Shown piece after piece: positions 1 through 9,608 of a stretch of DNA of 34,348 bases (within the stretch, counting starts at the first letter, position 1; each line of letters starts with the position of its first letter). The position numbers were made by a program, and so were the translations under genes. This stretch comes from Apostichopus californicus (taxonomy: Eukaryota > Echinodermata > Holothuroidea > Aspidochirotida > Stichopodidae), in contig JAIPMN010182109.1 of assembly GCA_020650975.1 (NCBI GenBank), positions 1 through 34,348 on the forward strand. Reading direction: 5' to 3'. Below the pieces are notes generated by a model. The model was not told the origin of the DNA and made no database searches. It worked only from the letters and a program-made list of their open reading frames with translations.

Positions 1-45
1 ATATATTACACAACTACTCCATTAATTGTTTTCCCCCCACTCATC

Positions 46-518
46 CTAGTTACAGTATCTTACACGTATTGGAACAATAGAGGGGAACCAACCTCCGTAA
101 TTAGTTGCATCCAGTCGATTTCTGCTTATTTCTACTTCAATGGCAAAATAAATACATAGGACAATGTGCGTTGGCGAATTGTCTCGTTGAACTGTGTCGT
201 ATACTCCAATTAGTTTATCTTCCAAACTGGGAGCTGATAACAGCCATTGCCATTCATCCTTCTTGGTAAGCAAACTCAACAACGCGTTAAGCCTTTTGAA
301 CAATAAAATCACTATCGTCGTTTTGTTGATATACCCAATCTGTAATGCACAAGACTATTGTAAATCCTTTGTAGCGTTCTATTCCTCTTGGGTTTGCACT
401 GATTTGTACACGTTTCCATATAAGGTGCTTGTTTCATAGGGGCAATGTCTTGTGCAAAGAAGGAGTTCCCTACTACACTGTAAACATGACCTAAGAAAGT
501 TATCGTCAAAAGCCACAT
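46..518 (-). pseudogene. Possible secreted small protein, two ORFs separated by a frameshift
   Basis: An ATG at 518 opens a 68-residue frame starting MWLLTITFLGHVYSVVGN, which looks like a signal peptide. It is followed by a segment with two Cys (METCTNQC) and a possible N-glycosylation site (NRT), and stops at 312. The next frame begins in the same bases (TAG overlapping GTG) and runs 88 more residues to 46, with two further Cys (VLC, RYC near the end). A single-base indel near 312 would join them, so this may be one broken gene of about 156 residues. I recognise no family. Chance ORFs in AT-rich DNA are a real alternative; the hydrophobic start and the head-to-tail arrangement are the only support. 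Confidence 0.25.
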
Positions 519-859
519 TTTAACCAGACGAATTAAAAGACAGCGTAGAAGAACGACTGATGTGAATCGTTTGTGATCTTAAAGAAGAGTGATCTTATTT
601 AGATAATATAAGTAAGTATAAATGTAGGAGTAGGTTGGAGGATGGAGTGAGCGGTAAGTTTTATTGTAAAGAACATAACACTCAAAACATAAAGATAAAA
701 AACACTATAAATTTCCATGTGACATATTGTAATTTCACCTTTTATTAAACATTTAATTCCAAATGATATATTACAATGCTACTAATGTAACTCTTTAAAA
801 TATTTAGCTTATGTTAACTTATATTACCTTATTTAACTTTAACTGATTTTAACTTACGA
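519..859. other. AT-rich spacer, nothing recognised
   Basis: About 340 bases of AT-rich DNA with no ORF, repeat or structural signal that I can support. Confidence 0.5.
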
Positions 860-1348
860 TTACAAATTACCTTCTTTTTTTACGTCTAACATTTCGTTTG
901 TTAACACTTCATATGCATCGTAAAAAACTGTCGAGGATTCATTTTCACGAAGACCTATTCCACTTGTACTACAATAAACTAAAAATTCATGTGTAAAAAT
1001 AGCTTCAATGTCCACGGAACTCAATGCAGAATCCAAAAACATGTCTAAACATTCTTCATGCGTAGCCATCATACACTAATCATGTTGTTTTGGACTCGGA
1101 TGGTCCACACTGCAACCATAGCACGCGTCGTCAGATAATTCTTTAATCGCAGACCAAAGTTCCCTGTAAATGACTGATGCCACAAAACATTGAAGGTGAA
1201 GCCTATCGTCTGCGATGTGCACTACATCCACGATGACAACTTGCCTGTTGCCAAATAACTGTTTAGGGCGACATCCGCGATATAACGTCCGCCTCTGAAC
1301 ATGTCTGTTGCCAACTTTGTTTTTTTTTAAGTTAACCTTTTTTTCCTT
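860..1348 (-). pseudogene. Cys/His-motif protein fragment with an in-frame TAG
   Basis: On the minus strand a frame stays open for 90 codons from 1348 down to 1079, meets a TAG at 1078-1076, and continues in the same frame for 71 more codons to the stop at 860. The first part has basic residues, then VVIVDVVHIADDRLHLQCF, then ELWSAIKELSDDACYGC followed by SVDHPSPKQHD. The second part is acidic and starts MMATHEECLDMFLDSALSSVD. C-x2-C with DHPS and a downstream His/Cys looks like a zinc-binding site; I believe similar motifs occur in uncharacterised invertebrate proteins linked to mobile elements, but that is from memory. Because the frame continues across the TAG with the same protein-like character, one nonsense mutation is the simplest reading. 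TTAG just before the open frame (1352-1349) could be a splice acceptor, and AAG|GTAATT near 866 a donor. No start Met is visible in the upstream half, so it is an internal exon or a truncated copy. Confidence 0.5.
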
Positions 1349-1662
1349 CTAATTACTGAGTTAAACCCCATCTTCCACCGAAGACACTCTGCTGGTACCA
1401 GCGTGCATTAGAGTTAGGCTCCTTATCGAACGTCAAACAAAGAGTACCGGTAATCCCCAAAACTTCTCCTAACTTGACCCTTGTTTTTTTTAAACTGCGT
1501 GCCCTCACCTAATGGTCGATAATCACCGGTTTAACTCTGGACAAAGAGAACCTGCATTCTTCTTCTTTGCTTTTTCCTTTAAAAAATAATTTTCATCTTA
1601 TTCAAAACTTCATTCGACTTTGGACTTCCAAAAAGAAGAGCTATACCTATAATTTCACCATA

Positions 1663-2037
1663 ATGGCAAGTGCCAGGCATTTATACCAGAGGGTTGCTGA
1701 GGAGATGAAAATTCTCTCTAAGGAGGAGTTTAAAAAAATAGTGCATAGCGAACAGTTCGTTATGCTTTGCAACAAAGCAAATTTTAGAATTTTCCTAAAG
1801 GATGTGACGGTCGCGGTCAGATACAGAGGGAGACGAAATATGAGGTTACTAGATTCGGACAACGACGTCCAGTACAAAATTCCATCGAATGCAACGGGAC
1901 ACAGGGAACGTCAAAAGAGATTTTTATTAACTTACCTGATGTTGGCACTATATGACTGGTTTGCTCAACAAAAAGAGGCACTCCGCTACCCAGTGACTGT
2001 TGATTTTGAGCAGGAGTTAGCCATAATTGATTGGTAG
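1663..2037 (+). CDS. Intact 124-residue basic protein of unknown function
   Basis: The ATG at 1663 has a favourable context (A at -3, G at +4). The frame is open upstream to about 1567, but without an earlier ATG. The protein starts MASARHLYQRVAEEMKILSK and has a basic centre (VAVRYRGRRNMRLL), a polar stretch (GHRERQKR), a helical segment LLTYLMLALYDWFAQQKEAL, and an acidic end (VDFEQELAIIDW). No signal peptide, membrane span or known motif is seen. It is unbroken although its neighbours (the Cys/His fragment 300 bp away on the other strand and the PIF1 relic downstream) are broken. It ends 200 bp before the 345-bp inverted repeat. It may be an accessory protein of a mobile element, or a host gene; I cannot assign it to a family. 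Confidence 0.5.
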   Translation: MASARHLYQRVAEEMKILSKEEFKKIVHSEQFVMLCNKANFRIFLKDVTVAVRYRGRRNMRLLDSDNDVQYKIPSNATGHRERQKRFLLTYLMLALYDWFAQQKEALRYPVTVDFEQELAIIDW

Positions 2038-2240
2038 GACAACTTACCTATATTCATCAGCCTGAGACCAAACGAAATCCAACGGCTCTTTTAAGGGCCA
2101 TCAATTTCTCCAGAAAGAGCAGACTAATCCGTCTTCCTTAAAGACCAACTATGGAGCCAATTTTTTTTGGTTGGGAGTTTACATACCCATAATCAACATG
2201 TGTCAAAAATAATCTTCGAAAACCTACTATAACCCACCGG

Positions 2241-2585
2241 CACTCGTAACGTTATCTAGGTGTATAGTATATATAAACACGGAAACGTAGGACACTCAAT
2301 TTAAAACAAACGTTGCAAAGTCACCATTTTCAGAAAAAGTTACGTTCCAATTTGACCAAAAGCAGCGTAAGTATTAGCTTGAGTACAAGATGATCACCTG
2401 CGGTAATCTGACTCCAATTAGACCCCTGTAGCACGGATGATTCGTAAATTTGCGGTCAAAATGCTGAGCTGTGCCGTTATCACGACAATCCACTTGTTCT
2501 CGCCATTTTGAATGACGTCACTGGTTGGTCACGAACGATCCCATTGGAGGAAAGACGGGTACAGATGACGTAATGAAAAGTTTAA
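2241..2585 (+). repeat. Left arm of a 345-bp inverted repeat
   Basis: This segment matches the reverse complement of 8589-8933 over its whole length with roughly eight or nine mismatches and no gap that I can see. The match starts abruptly at CACTCGTAACG and ends abruptly at GAAAAGTTTAA. It contains TATATAAA (2270-2277), a perfect CRE-type TGACGTCA (2513-2520) and a reversed CCAAT box (ATTGG in cccattggagg), so it resembles a promoter reading toward the interior. It could be a terminal repeat of a 6.7-kb composite element or one of two copies of a short element inserted in opposite orientations. I see no target-site duplication around either unit. Confidence 0.85.
2270..2277 (+). promoter_or_regulatory. 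TATA-like box in the left 345-bp arm
   Basis: TATATAAA lies in TAGTATATATAAACACGG and points toward the helicase relic about 600 bp downstream. The right arm keeps TATATAAA with one nearby substitution, pointing inward on the minus strand. Position and conservation are seen; promoter function is inferred. Confidence 0.3.
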
Positions 2586-2858
2586 TCATTTGCGCTAGGC
2601 ACGAGTGACCAAAAACAAAACAAAACACTAATGATGGTGAAAGTGGTTAAGATTCCTTTAGTTTTTAATAGCGTTCCATAGATAGAAAGCAGTTATGGTC
2701 AAATATACATGTTACACATCCAGTAAAATGAGCTACCATGACCCACAAAGTAAATGACAAAGAAAAAGTGTTGTTAACAATTTGGCTATTAAATGACAAC
2801 CAAATTTTAAGAGAATCACATGTTCTGCATGATAGCCACATGGTCCCCTGTATAACAT

Positions 2859-3407
2859 GGTACTGAACTGAAAATTATCAAATCCATACAACATTCCCTT
2901 AGAGGATTGAACCGAAATATTAAAATGACTGCTTCAACTGGTCTAGCAGCAGTTGCTGTAGGAGGGACAACCCTGCATGCTTTCTTTGGTATAAGTGATG
3001 GACGGTATTCCGATGATGAAATCATACATAAAATCCGAAACAACATCGACTACAAAAGAGTTAGAGATGGTATCATATCTACTGATACCCTTATCATAGA
3101 TCAGGTATCTGTGGTATCAAGAAAAGTGTTCCTGCAAATCGAGGTCATCGGCAGAAGAGTTCGTGAAAAATCTCCGTCCTGATGATACTTGTGTGATACT
3201 TGCAGGTGATTTTTTCAGCTGAAACCGGTACCCAACCATCACTTTAATGATCCTGGTGACATGATATTGAGTGAAACTTTACTGAAGAGTTTTGTTCCTC
3301 ACCAGTTTGTCTTAACCAAAGTATACAGACAAAATGAATGTAAGAAGCAAAATTTTAACTGGCATTACATTATTACTGATAGACTTTTACTTTATATAGG
3401 AGTTTAG
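2859..3407 (+). pseudogene. PIF1-family DNA helicase relic
   Basis: The longest open part gives KMTASTGLAAVAVGGTTLHA (PIF1 motif Ia region) and then TDTLIIDQVSVVSRKVF, the motif II/Walker B region, where the usual DE is DQ. The frame then shifts near 3150, giving RPDDTCVILAGDFF, and shifts again in a T-run near 3214 into LKPVPN..HFNDPGDM and LTKVYRQNE, matching PIF1 motifs III (GDFFQL-P) and IV. Upstream, the Walker A region is reduced to GTELKIIKSI, lacking a functional GKS/T, with an in-frame stop just before it. PIF1 helicases act 5'-3' on DNA; in animals, degenerate copies often come from Helitron-like elements, but no Rep (HUH) domain is visible here. It lies inside the 345-bp inverted repeats and 315 bp before the TIR element. 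Confidence 0.8.
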
Positions 3408-3721
3408 ACTATATACAGTATCTCATCAAATTTTCACTGATCAGCATTACCACATGTTTATCCTTCCTGCCAGCTCGTTTTGAGCCTTTGAAGGTATCAT
3501 ATCTGCTTACAAAAATTTACTTGACTTAAAAAAATGAAATATGACCTTGGTGCAGTAAATCATGCATGACTTTAATCAAAATTGAAAAATAAAACAGTAA
3601 CTGAGACTTTGTCACCGTTTCTAACCAAAAAAAATTATTGATAAAATTGAAATAGGAGCTTTTCTTTTGGCATCCCTGTAGGTTTCATTGAAACCAAAAA
3701 CCCTATGAAAACTTAAGTAGT

Positions 3722-3996
3722 CTATGAAGTGCCATATGTGACAATATTATATACCATATATATTGATTATAACGAGGAATATATGTTGGTTATACAGTAA
3801 TATAAATGACTTATGTTTGTTCTTCATATATATACGTTATGCATAACCTATATATATCGCATATCATATATATATCGCATAACATATATATATTGTTCGT
3901 TATAACCTTGATATATTATATACTATTTTGTCATGTTCGGCGCGGTAATATATATAGATTATAAAAGTGTGAGTGACACGCGCGAGTGGGAGGAGC
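3722..3996 (+). repeat. Left terminal inverted repeat of the 3.64-kb element
   Basis: About 275 bp. The outer 34 bases match the right end closely. The middle is a run of TATATA and palindromic GCATAACATATAT blocks with some length differences from the right copy, and the inner end is GTGAGTGACACGCGCGAGTGG. Confidence 0.8.
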
Positions 3997-5280
3997 TTAA
4001 TTTCCTTGATTATTTGAACATTCGCGCCACAGACATGTACGTTTACGGCGAATGTACAAAGTGTAGTGTAGAATATAGCTACATTGATTATAGAGCGGTC
4101 TACGTACGTGAAGGCTAGGCTGCGCCTGTCTAGCCGCCTAAAGCCTAGGTACATGTCAATTTGTTCAACAAGTGATGGAGCTTCAACAAAATAGTTATTT
4201 AGACGCGTTAGCTAGCCTAGGCTTATAGGGCTAGGCCTAGCCTAGGGGCCCCTAAGACAAGTTAGTACTAACACTGCAGTTGGGCTAACTCTCCAGTACA
4301 GTTATGCAATTTGTTAGGCTAAGCCTACCTGTTATAGTGTTTGTTGGACGCTCTCGATCTCCCACCACTCTCATTACTTGTCTTGCGACCACTGATCTGT
4401 ACACTAACTGGATTGGAGTAACAGGCCTACTCTGTGAAGTTACTGTCCGCCATGTTTGTTCACCCAAGAAGAGCGATACGGTTCACTGATTTTGTATGAT
4501 AGCGATATTTGAACGTTGATTTAATGGCTGTTTTCTTGTAGACAGAAAGTATCCAAAGACAAGAGAAGCGGCGCTGATATTAGGTGTGTGTCACTGAGGT
4601 GGGGGAGGGGGGAGGTGGTCGGGAGACGTGCCCCCGTACTCAATATTAGATTGATTTTTTATTTTTTATGCGGTCAATTGACTAAGTAAAATGAGGCTTG
4701 CAAAAGCAGATCAATATGGACAACTCGAAAGCCTTTCCGATTATATGCTTGGTCGAAAGCAGCATTGAGGGGTTGGAGGGGGGGGGGGGACTCAAAAATT
4801 CGAGTTTTTTAAACAGTTGTAGTCTAAGAGCAATCTCGTGAGTCATAAACTGTGGTATTTCATGTTTGTGCTAATATGCTATTGTTTTAATGGTTGGGTG
4901 CTTGCAGTTTCAGCTTTACCCTTAAATGATTACAAATAGAGTACCGACAAGGTAAACTATGAAAGCACATTATGGAAACAAATATCCTTTTCTTTAAATT
5001 TATTCATTTTAAGTGACACAGTTGTAATAGTATTCATTGTAGTGTCTTGTTAGCACTTAAAAGTCCAACAAGAACTGCATTTCCAGAAAATTTAAAATCA
5101 TTACACTCGGGACCCTGGAAGTCAATGCAATGTTTCTGGTGGTTAAAATTTATAACAAAAAATAAAAGTAAATTAGCAAGAACTTCACATATAAAAGACT
5201 ATTATCAAAATATTGTTTAAGAAAGTATAATGGCAAGAACTTGACATTTCATAATCTGAAAACATAACAGTATAGGCAGA

Positions 5281-5414
5281 GGAAGTCAGTGCAATGCTTC
5301 TGGTGGTTAAAATGTCATGAAACTTTCCAAAAAGACTATAAAGGTAAGGAAGTCAGTGCAATGCTTCTGGTGGTTAAAAATGTCATGAAACTTTCCAAAA
5401 AGACTATAAAGGTA
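5281..5414 (+). repeat. Tandem duplication of a 66-67 bp unit
   Basis: GGAAGTCAGTGCAATGCTTC starts two nearly identical consecutive units (5281-5346 and 5348-5414), differing by one A in an A-run. A diverged third start (GGAAGTCAATGCAATGTTTC) occurs near 5117. They lie in the interior of the 3.64-kb TIR element. Confidence 0.8.
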
Positions 5415-7108
5415 TAAAAAAGTAAACAATACATTGGGTGGCACCTGCAAGGCCATAAAATGCTTGTAGTCCTTGAAAATTATCATTTAACTTATACAAA
5501 AACAAATTCCGGCAAGAACTTCAACACCAAACAAAATGAACTCACGAGATGTTTTGCCACTAGAGGTCAGAGAAATATTTCCATTGTTTAAAAACATAAT
5601 GAAACTTATACTTCTTCTTCATTAACTGTATGATTGGATGGCAGAAATGTGATAATTATGATGGCAACAGAGCCTAAAAAGTACTGACAAAATCTTTGCT
5701 ATAAGTTCTATCATTTTTAAACTTGGAATGTTCAGCCACATCAGTCCCTCCCCCCCCCCCTTCCCTCATGTGTGATTACTGTCATGTCTTTCTGCTAATA
5801 TTGCTCTCATGAAACTTTCTATATGAGGTCTCTTATGCCCTTGAACCGGTCTCTTGACATAAAAAGAATGAAAAGATAAATAGTTTCAACACAATATGCA
5901 TGAAAATATATGTGATGTCCTGTATTTTGCGCTTTAGCTTTCTAGGAGACTCCATTATAGCATATGTATGATCTCCAGGGGTACTCCAGGTTCACTGCAC
6001 TCCGCATTTGGTAATTCATGTTTTGTACATGGGATTGGGCTGGATTGTCTTGCAGATGGTGGTTTACGAGTTGGAGTAATCTGCAAATTACATAAACAAA
6101 ACATCGAAATTTATAATATAAATATCAAATTCATCTGTAGAAACGAAATAATTTCACCTGTAGGCAGCAGATCAATTGAATTGTAACCTGTCCTTGGTAA
6201 TTCTCATTCATAAAAGGTGAGGCTTCAAATTTCCAAATAAGTCAAGCTTAGCCTTGTGCCTTGAGTTAGGCAACAACTCTCTGTTTTCGAAACTGAGTTA
6301 GATGGTAAGCCTATGTATATATCCTTTCAACTATTAAGCTACACATAATTCCTCATGTATTCAGTACGTCACGCAGTGTACTGAAAACTGTACTTTGATG
6401 CAAGTAGACCTAAATATGACGAAAAGCTAACGTTACTTATCATGTAACTTATTTCTTTCGCGAAACACGTCCATATTTTCGCCAGTGCATACAACAGACT
6501 AACAGTACAAAAGACTAACTAGAATTCATCCCAAGTAATCGGCATAGCCTACCTGTGAAATGTTCACCCCTTTTCTCGTTTTCCACGAACATCCCGGTTT
6601 GTGCATCCATAGGCTGAACAGGCATTTTTTTTCTCAAAACATCAGATATTAAACGAGTGAGGTAAGGTTATTTCTTTAGGATAATGCGAAGTGCTGACTG
6701 CCGACTCCGTACCTAGCTAGTAACAGAACAAGAGATGTTTGGCGTCTTTTTGGGTGATTCAAGATGGCCGCTTCACCGGGAATAGACCAACTAGCGTTCA
6801 GAAGCGGCGAGCCGCCAATCCAGTTAGTGTACAGATCAGTGCTTGCGACAGGCTCAGCAAGCCTATTTACTAGCAAAGAAAACTCGCGTTCCGTAAAGTT
6901 ATTCGACATGTTGAAATGTTCGATAGTATATTGCGGACTGATATAACGTAGCTTATGCCCTATTCTTCTATTGCAGTACAGTGTAGGTATATACTGAAGC
7001 ACTAGTATAGTACTATACAAGTCCTTTTGCCCGCGCTCCGTCGAAAAAGTTTATCAACAATACCGATCGTACACATGCATGGTACTCGCGAACGCGATTT
7101 GCATAACG

Positions 7109-7363
7109 GCTCCTCCCACTCGCGTGTCACTCACACTTTTATAATCTATATATATTACCGCGCCGAACATGACAAAATAGTATATTATATATAAAGGTTA
7201 TAACGAACAATATATATATGTTATGCGATATATATAGGTTATGCATAACGTATATATATGAAGAACAAACATAAGTCATATATATTACTGCATAACCAAC
7301 ATATATTCCTCGTTATAATCAATATATATGGTATATAATATTGTCACATATGGCACTTCATAG
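7109..7363 (-). repeat. Right terminal inverted repeat of the 3.64-kb element
   Basis: About 255 bp, the reverse complement of 3722-3996 with small indels in the TATA-rich middle. It ends GGCACTTCATAG and is followed directly by TAGT. Confidence 0.8.
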
Positions 7364-7614
7364 TAGTAGCATATTGTGTATAAGCTTGATATGAATTCAA
7401 ATGCAACTGATGAAATCACTTTCTCATGTTTTTTTAATTTGCTCATCTTTTTCAGTGGATTTAATTAGATTTAATTACTGCTGTTCATGAGCTAAGACAA
7501 GCCTGGATTGCTCGAATGGAATAACGCAAGCATAAAGCACGAAAGTCTCTTATCGGCAGGATCAAGTAGGGTTGAAATACATGGGTCGAAGGTAGAGCGA
7601 ACGTCAAAGAGTGA

Positions 7615-8121
7615 CTTCTTAGGGTATGCATAGATGATAAACTGACATTCAGTTGTCATATATCGAAGGCATTGAGTAAAGTGTATTACATGCTGTCCAG
7701 CTTGGCTTACGTAGTATCTTTCTTCGATGAAGGTGCAAAGGAGAGTGTTTTCCGTTCTTTCATCTTGCCACACATTATATATGCTGTACCTGTCTGGTAT
7801 CACTTCATTTCCGCTAAAGATAAATCCAGACTGAAAAAATTCCTTAAGTATGCATCACAAATACTGCATATCGACTATCAATCATTAAGAGAGGAAATAA
7901 ATGGAGCTGCTAGGAGAGACTTCGTCAGGATGACAGAAAAAATCAGGAATGACGAAAAACACCCACTGCATGTCCCACTCATGAGTCATCTAGTTAAGGC
8001 AACCAGAACCCTCAGAAATCCAAATATCTTGCCCAAATATAGAATTCAACTGTATAGAAATTCGTTCATATACCGTGCAGCAATGTTTATACAATTTGAT
8101 AGTTTAGAACCTTTATTATAG
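7615..8121 (+). pseudogene. C-terminal part of a non-LTR retrotransposon reverse transcriptase
   Basis: The frame opens after a TGA at 7612. It reads VCIDDKLTFSCHISKALSKV, the region after the catalytic YADD that normally follows YLGV in LINE reverse transcriptases. It continues with VFRSFILPHIIYAVPVWYHF and DKSRLKKFLKYASQIL, the typical thumb/C-terminal block, and ends in a natural stop after DSLEPLL. The palm with the catalytic Asp residues is missing, so this is a 5'-truncated copy, as expected from incomplete reverse transcription. Its 3' flank to about 8370 (ending near AGAAAATAAAAATTAC) is probably the 3' UTR. It differs from the 24.3-26.6 kb element and belongs to another family. It starts 250 bp after the TIR element. 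Confidence 0.7.
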
Positions 8122-8588
8122 TTTCAGTAATGACTGTTTCATCATTTTATGTTTAAACCATTTAACAATCTTATTTCTTTGACTTATCATTTACCATATC
8201 ATTTGTTTAATCTTCACCGAGGAAGATGGCTTATACTTTCCTCAACATTTTATCTTCAATGCGTGCTACTGTATCAACTGTGTCAGCTCTCATCAGCAGC
8301 TATTCTACCTAATACTGTATATACGGAACTTTCACCAGCTATGGGCTTTTACGCTGTATACAGAAAATAAAAATTACAACAGGCTTCTTTTGCTTTCCTG
8401 GTGCATGTTTTCTGATAATACTATAGTTAGGCCCCTATGCGATATGCACACACACAACGAATCACCTGTTCTTAGATTCAGTGTAATTGGATTATGAACA
8501 TTTTACCCAACCAACCATCATAATACTTGACAAAACTTACCACGAAAAAAGGCTGACTTTCGGCATCTTGTCTCTTATTTACCTGACT
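8122..8588 (+). other. Probable 3' UTR of the truncated retrotransposon and spacer
   Basis: There is no coding frame. Up to about 8370 the DNA is T-rich and ends in AAAATAAAAATTACAA, which could be the element's A-rich 3' end. The rest, up to the right 345-bp arm, holds nothing that I recognise. Confidence 0.35.
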
Positions 8589-8933
8589 TTAAACTTTTCA
8601 TGACGTCATCTGTACCCGTCTTTCCTCCAATGGGATCGTTCGTGACCAACCAGTGACGTCATTCAAAATGGCGAGAAGAAGAGGATTGTCGTGATAACGG
8701 CACAGCTCAGCATTTTGACCGCAAATTTACGAATCATCTGTGCTACAGGGGTCTAATTGGAGTCAGATTACCGCAGGTGATCATCTTGTACTCAAGCTAA
8801 TACTTACGCTGCTTTTGGTCAAATTGGAACGTAACTTTTTCTGAAAATGGTGACTTTGCAACGTTTGTTTTTAATTGAGTGTCCTACCTTTCCGTGTTTA
8901 TATAAACTATACACCTAGATAACGTTACGAGTG
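8589..8933 (-). repeat. Right arm of the 345-bp inverted repeat
   Basis: Reverse complement of 2241-2585, about 97% identical and of the same length. It keeps the TATATAAA and TGACGTCA motifs and gains a second TGACGTCA near the inner end where the left copy has TGACGTAA. Sharp edges at TTAAACTTTTC and ACGAGTG. Confidence 0.85.
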
Positions 8934-9244
8934 TCTGTGCTATAACCCATCCAAAAACGACCACGATATTTTGGGTTGTCACGTAACATGTACCTCTGGA
9001 ATGTCTGAACAGAGATTGACCCAAAGGAGCCTCTGGTCACCGTGTGACGTGATTATTGGTTTACCGCGAAAATGAAAGGCTGAAATAGGTACTGTTTATA
9101 CACAGATAGCGAATAATTGTACTGTATTTGACTTCCAATTTCGAGCATTTGAAAGCTGTTAGCTTAAAACAAAAACACAGGAAGGTAAAGAAGTAGTTTG
9201 AAGAAAATTTTAAGCATAACAATTTAGTAAAATGGGTTATTTTT

Positions 9245-9527
9245 TTGGACAAATTTCCACTCAAATGGAGGCATCGTTTACATAGCGGAGCGTCAATAGG
9301 TACGTACGGTACAATATACTGTAGAACATGCAAGCAGCTTGCCGATTCCGTAATACAATTTGATCACAAGATACCGCAAACTGAACAAAACAATAGACAT
9401 AAAAGATGCATCATGCGTGATATGTCACGGGGAAATGGTTCACGTTACTGTCAACGAATTACCAAAAAAAAAAATAAACATAATCGAACAACTACGAGAA
9501 GACGCTGGCCTGAATCGACCAGTGTAG
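9245..9527 (+). pseudogene. Zinc-binding-type fragment with a frameshift (CxxC ... CxxCH)
   Basis: One frame from 9245 gives YGTIYCRTCKQLADSVIQFD. The next frame, open from 9354 to the TAG at 9525-9527, gives DASCVICHGEMVHVTVNELP and a charged end, KKKINIIEQLREDAGLNRPV. Two CxxC pairs about 35 residues apart suggest a zinc ribbon or zinc finger, split by a single-base shift near 9365. I do not recognise a family. It lies 310 bp outside the right 345-bp arm and may be another gene remnant of the same mobile assembly. Confidence 0.35.
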
Positions 9528-9608
9528 CATATACATGACTAAGCTTCAGCTGAACATAGTACTTACTCGTTTTAATATCCCAAATTACAAACACAGAAAA
9601 GTATCCTG

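Larger units (their letters stand above)
3722..7363. mobile_element. 3.64-kb DNA element with long terminal inverted repeats, no transposase seen
   Basis: The ends are exact inverted copies starting CTATGAAGTGCCATATGTG. The left TIR runs 3722-3996 and the right TIR 7109-7363, both ending internally in a GAGTGGGAGGAGC block. Identity stops sharply at the C of CTATG, and TAGT flanks both sides directly (3718-3721 and 7364-7367), fitting a 4-bp target duplication. A second, more diverged inverted pair lies inside (about 4370-4480 and 6745-6850). The interior has no transposase-like frame; its short ORFs lie in the inverted repeats or in low-complexity DNA. It is probably a non-autonomous element. 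Sola and Academ superfamilies make short (about 4 bp) duplications, but I cannot assign a family. It has inserted into DNA already lying between the 345-bp repeats. Confidence 0.8.

Noticed and set aside
4285..4489. ORFs containing DLYTNWIG here and at 6,676-7,020
   Set aside because: Both come from the inner inverted repeat of the TIR element; the shared peptide reflects a DNA repeat, and the frames diverge on either side.
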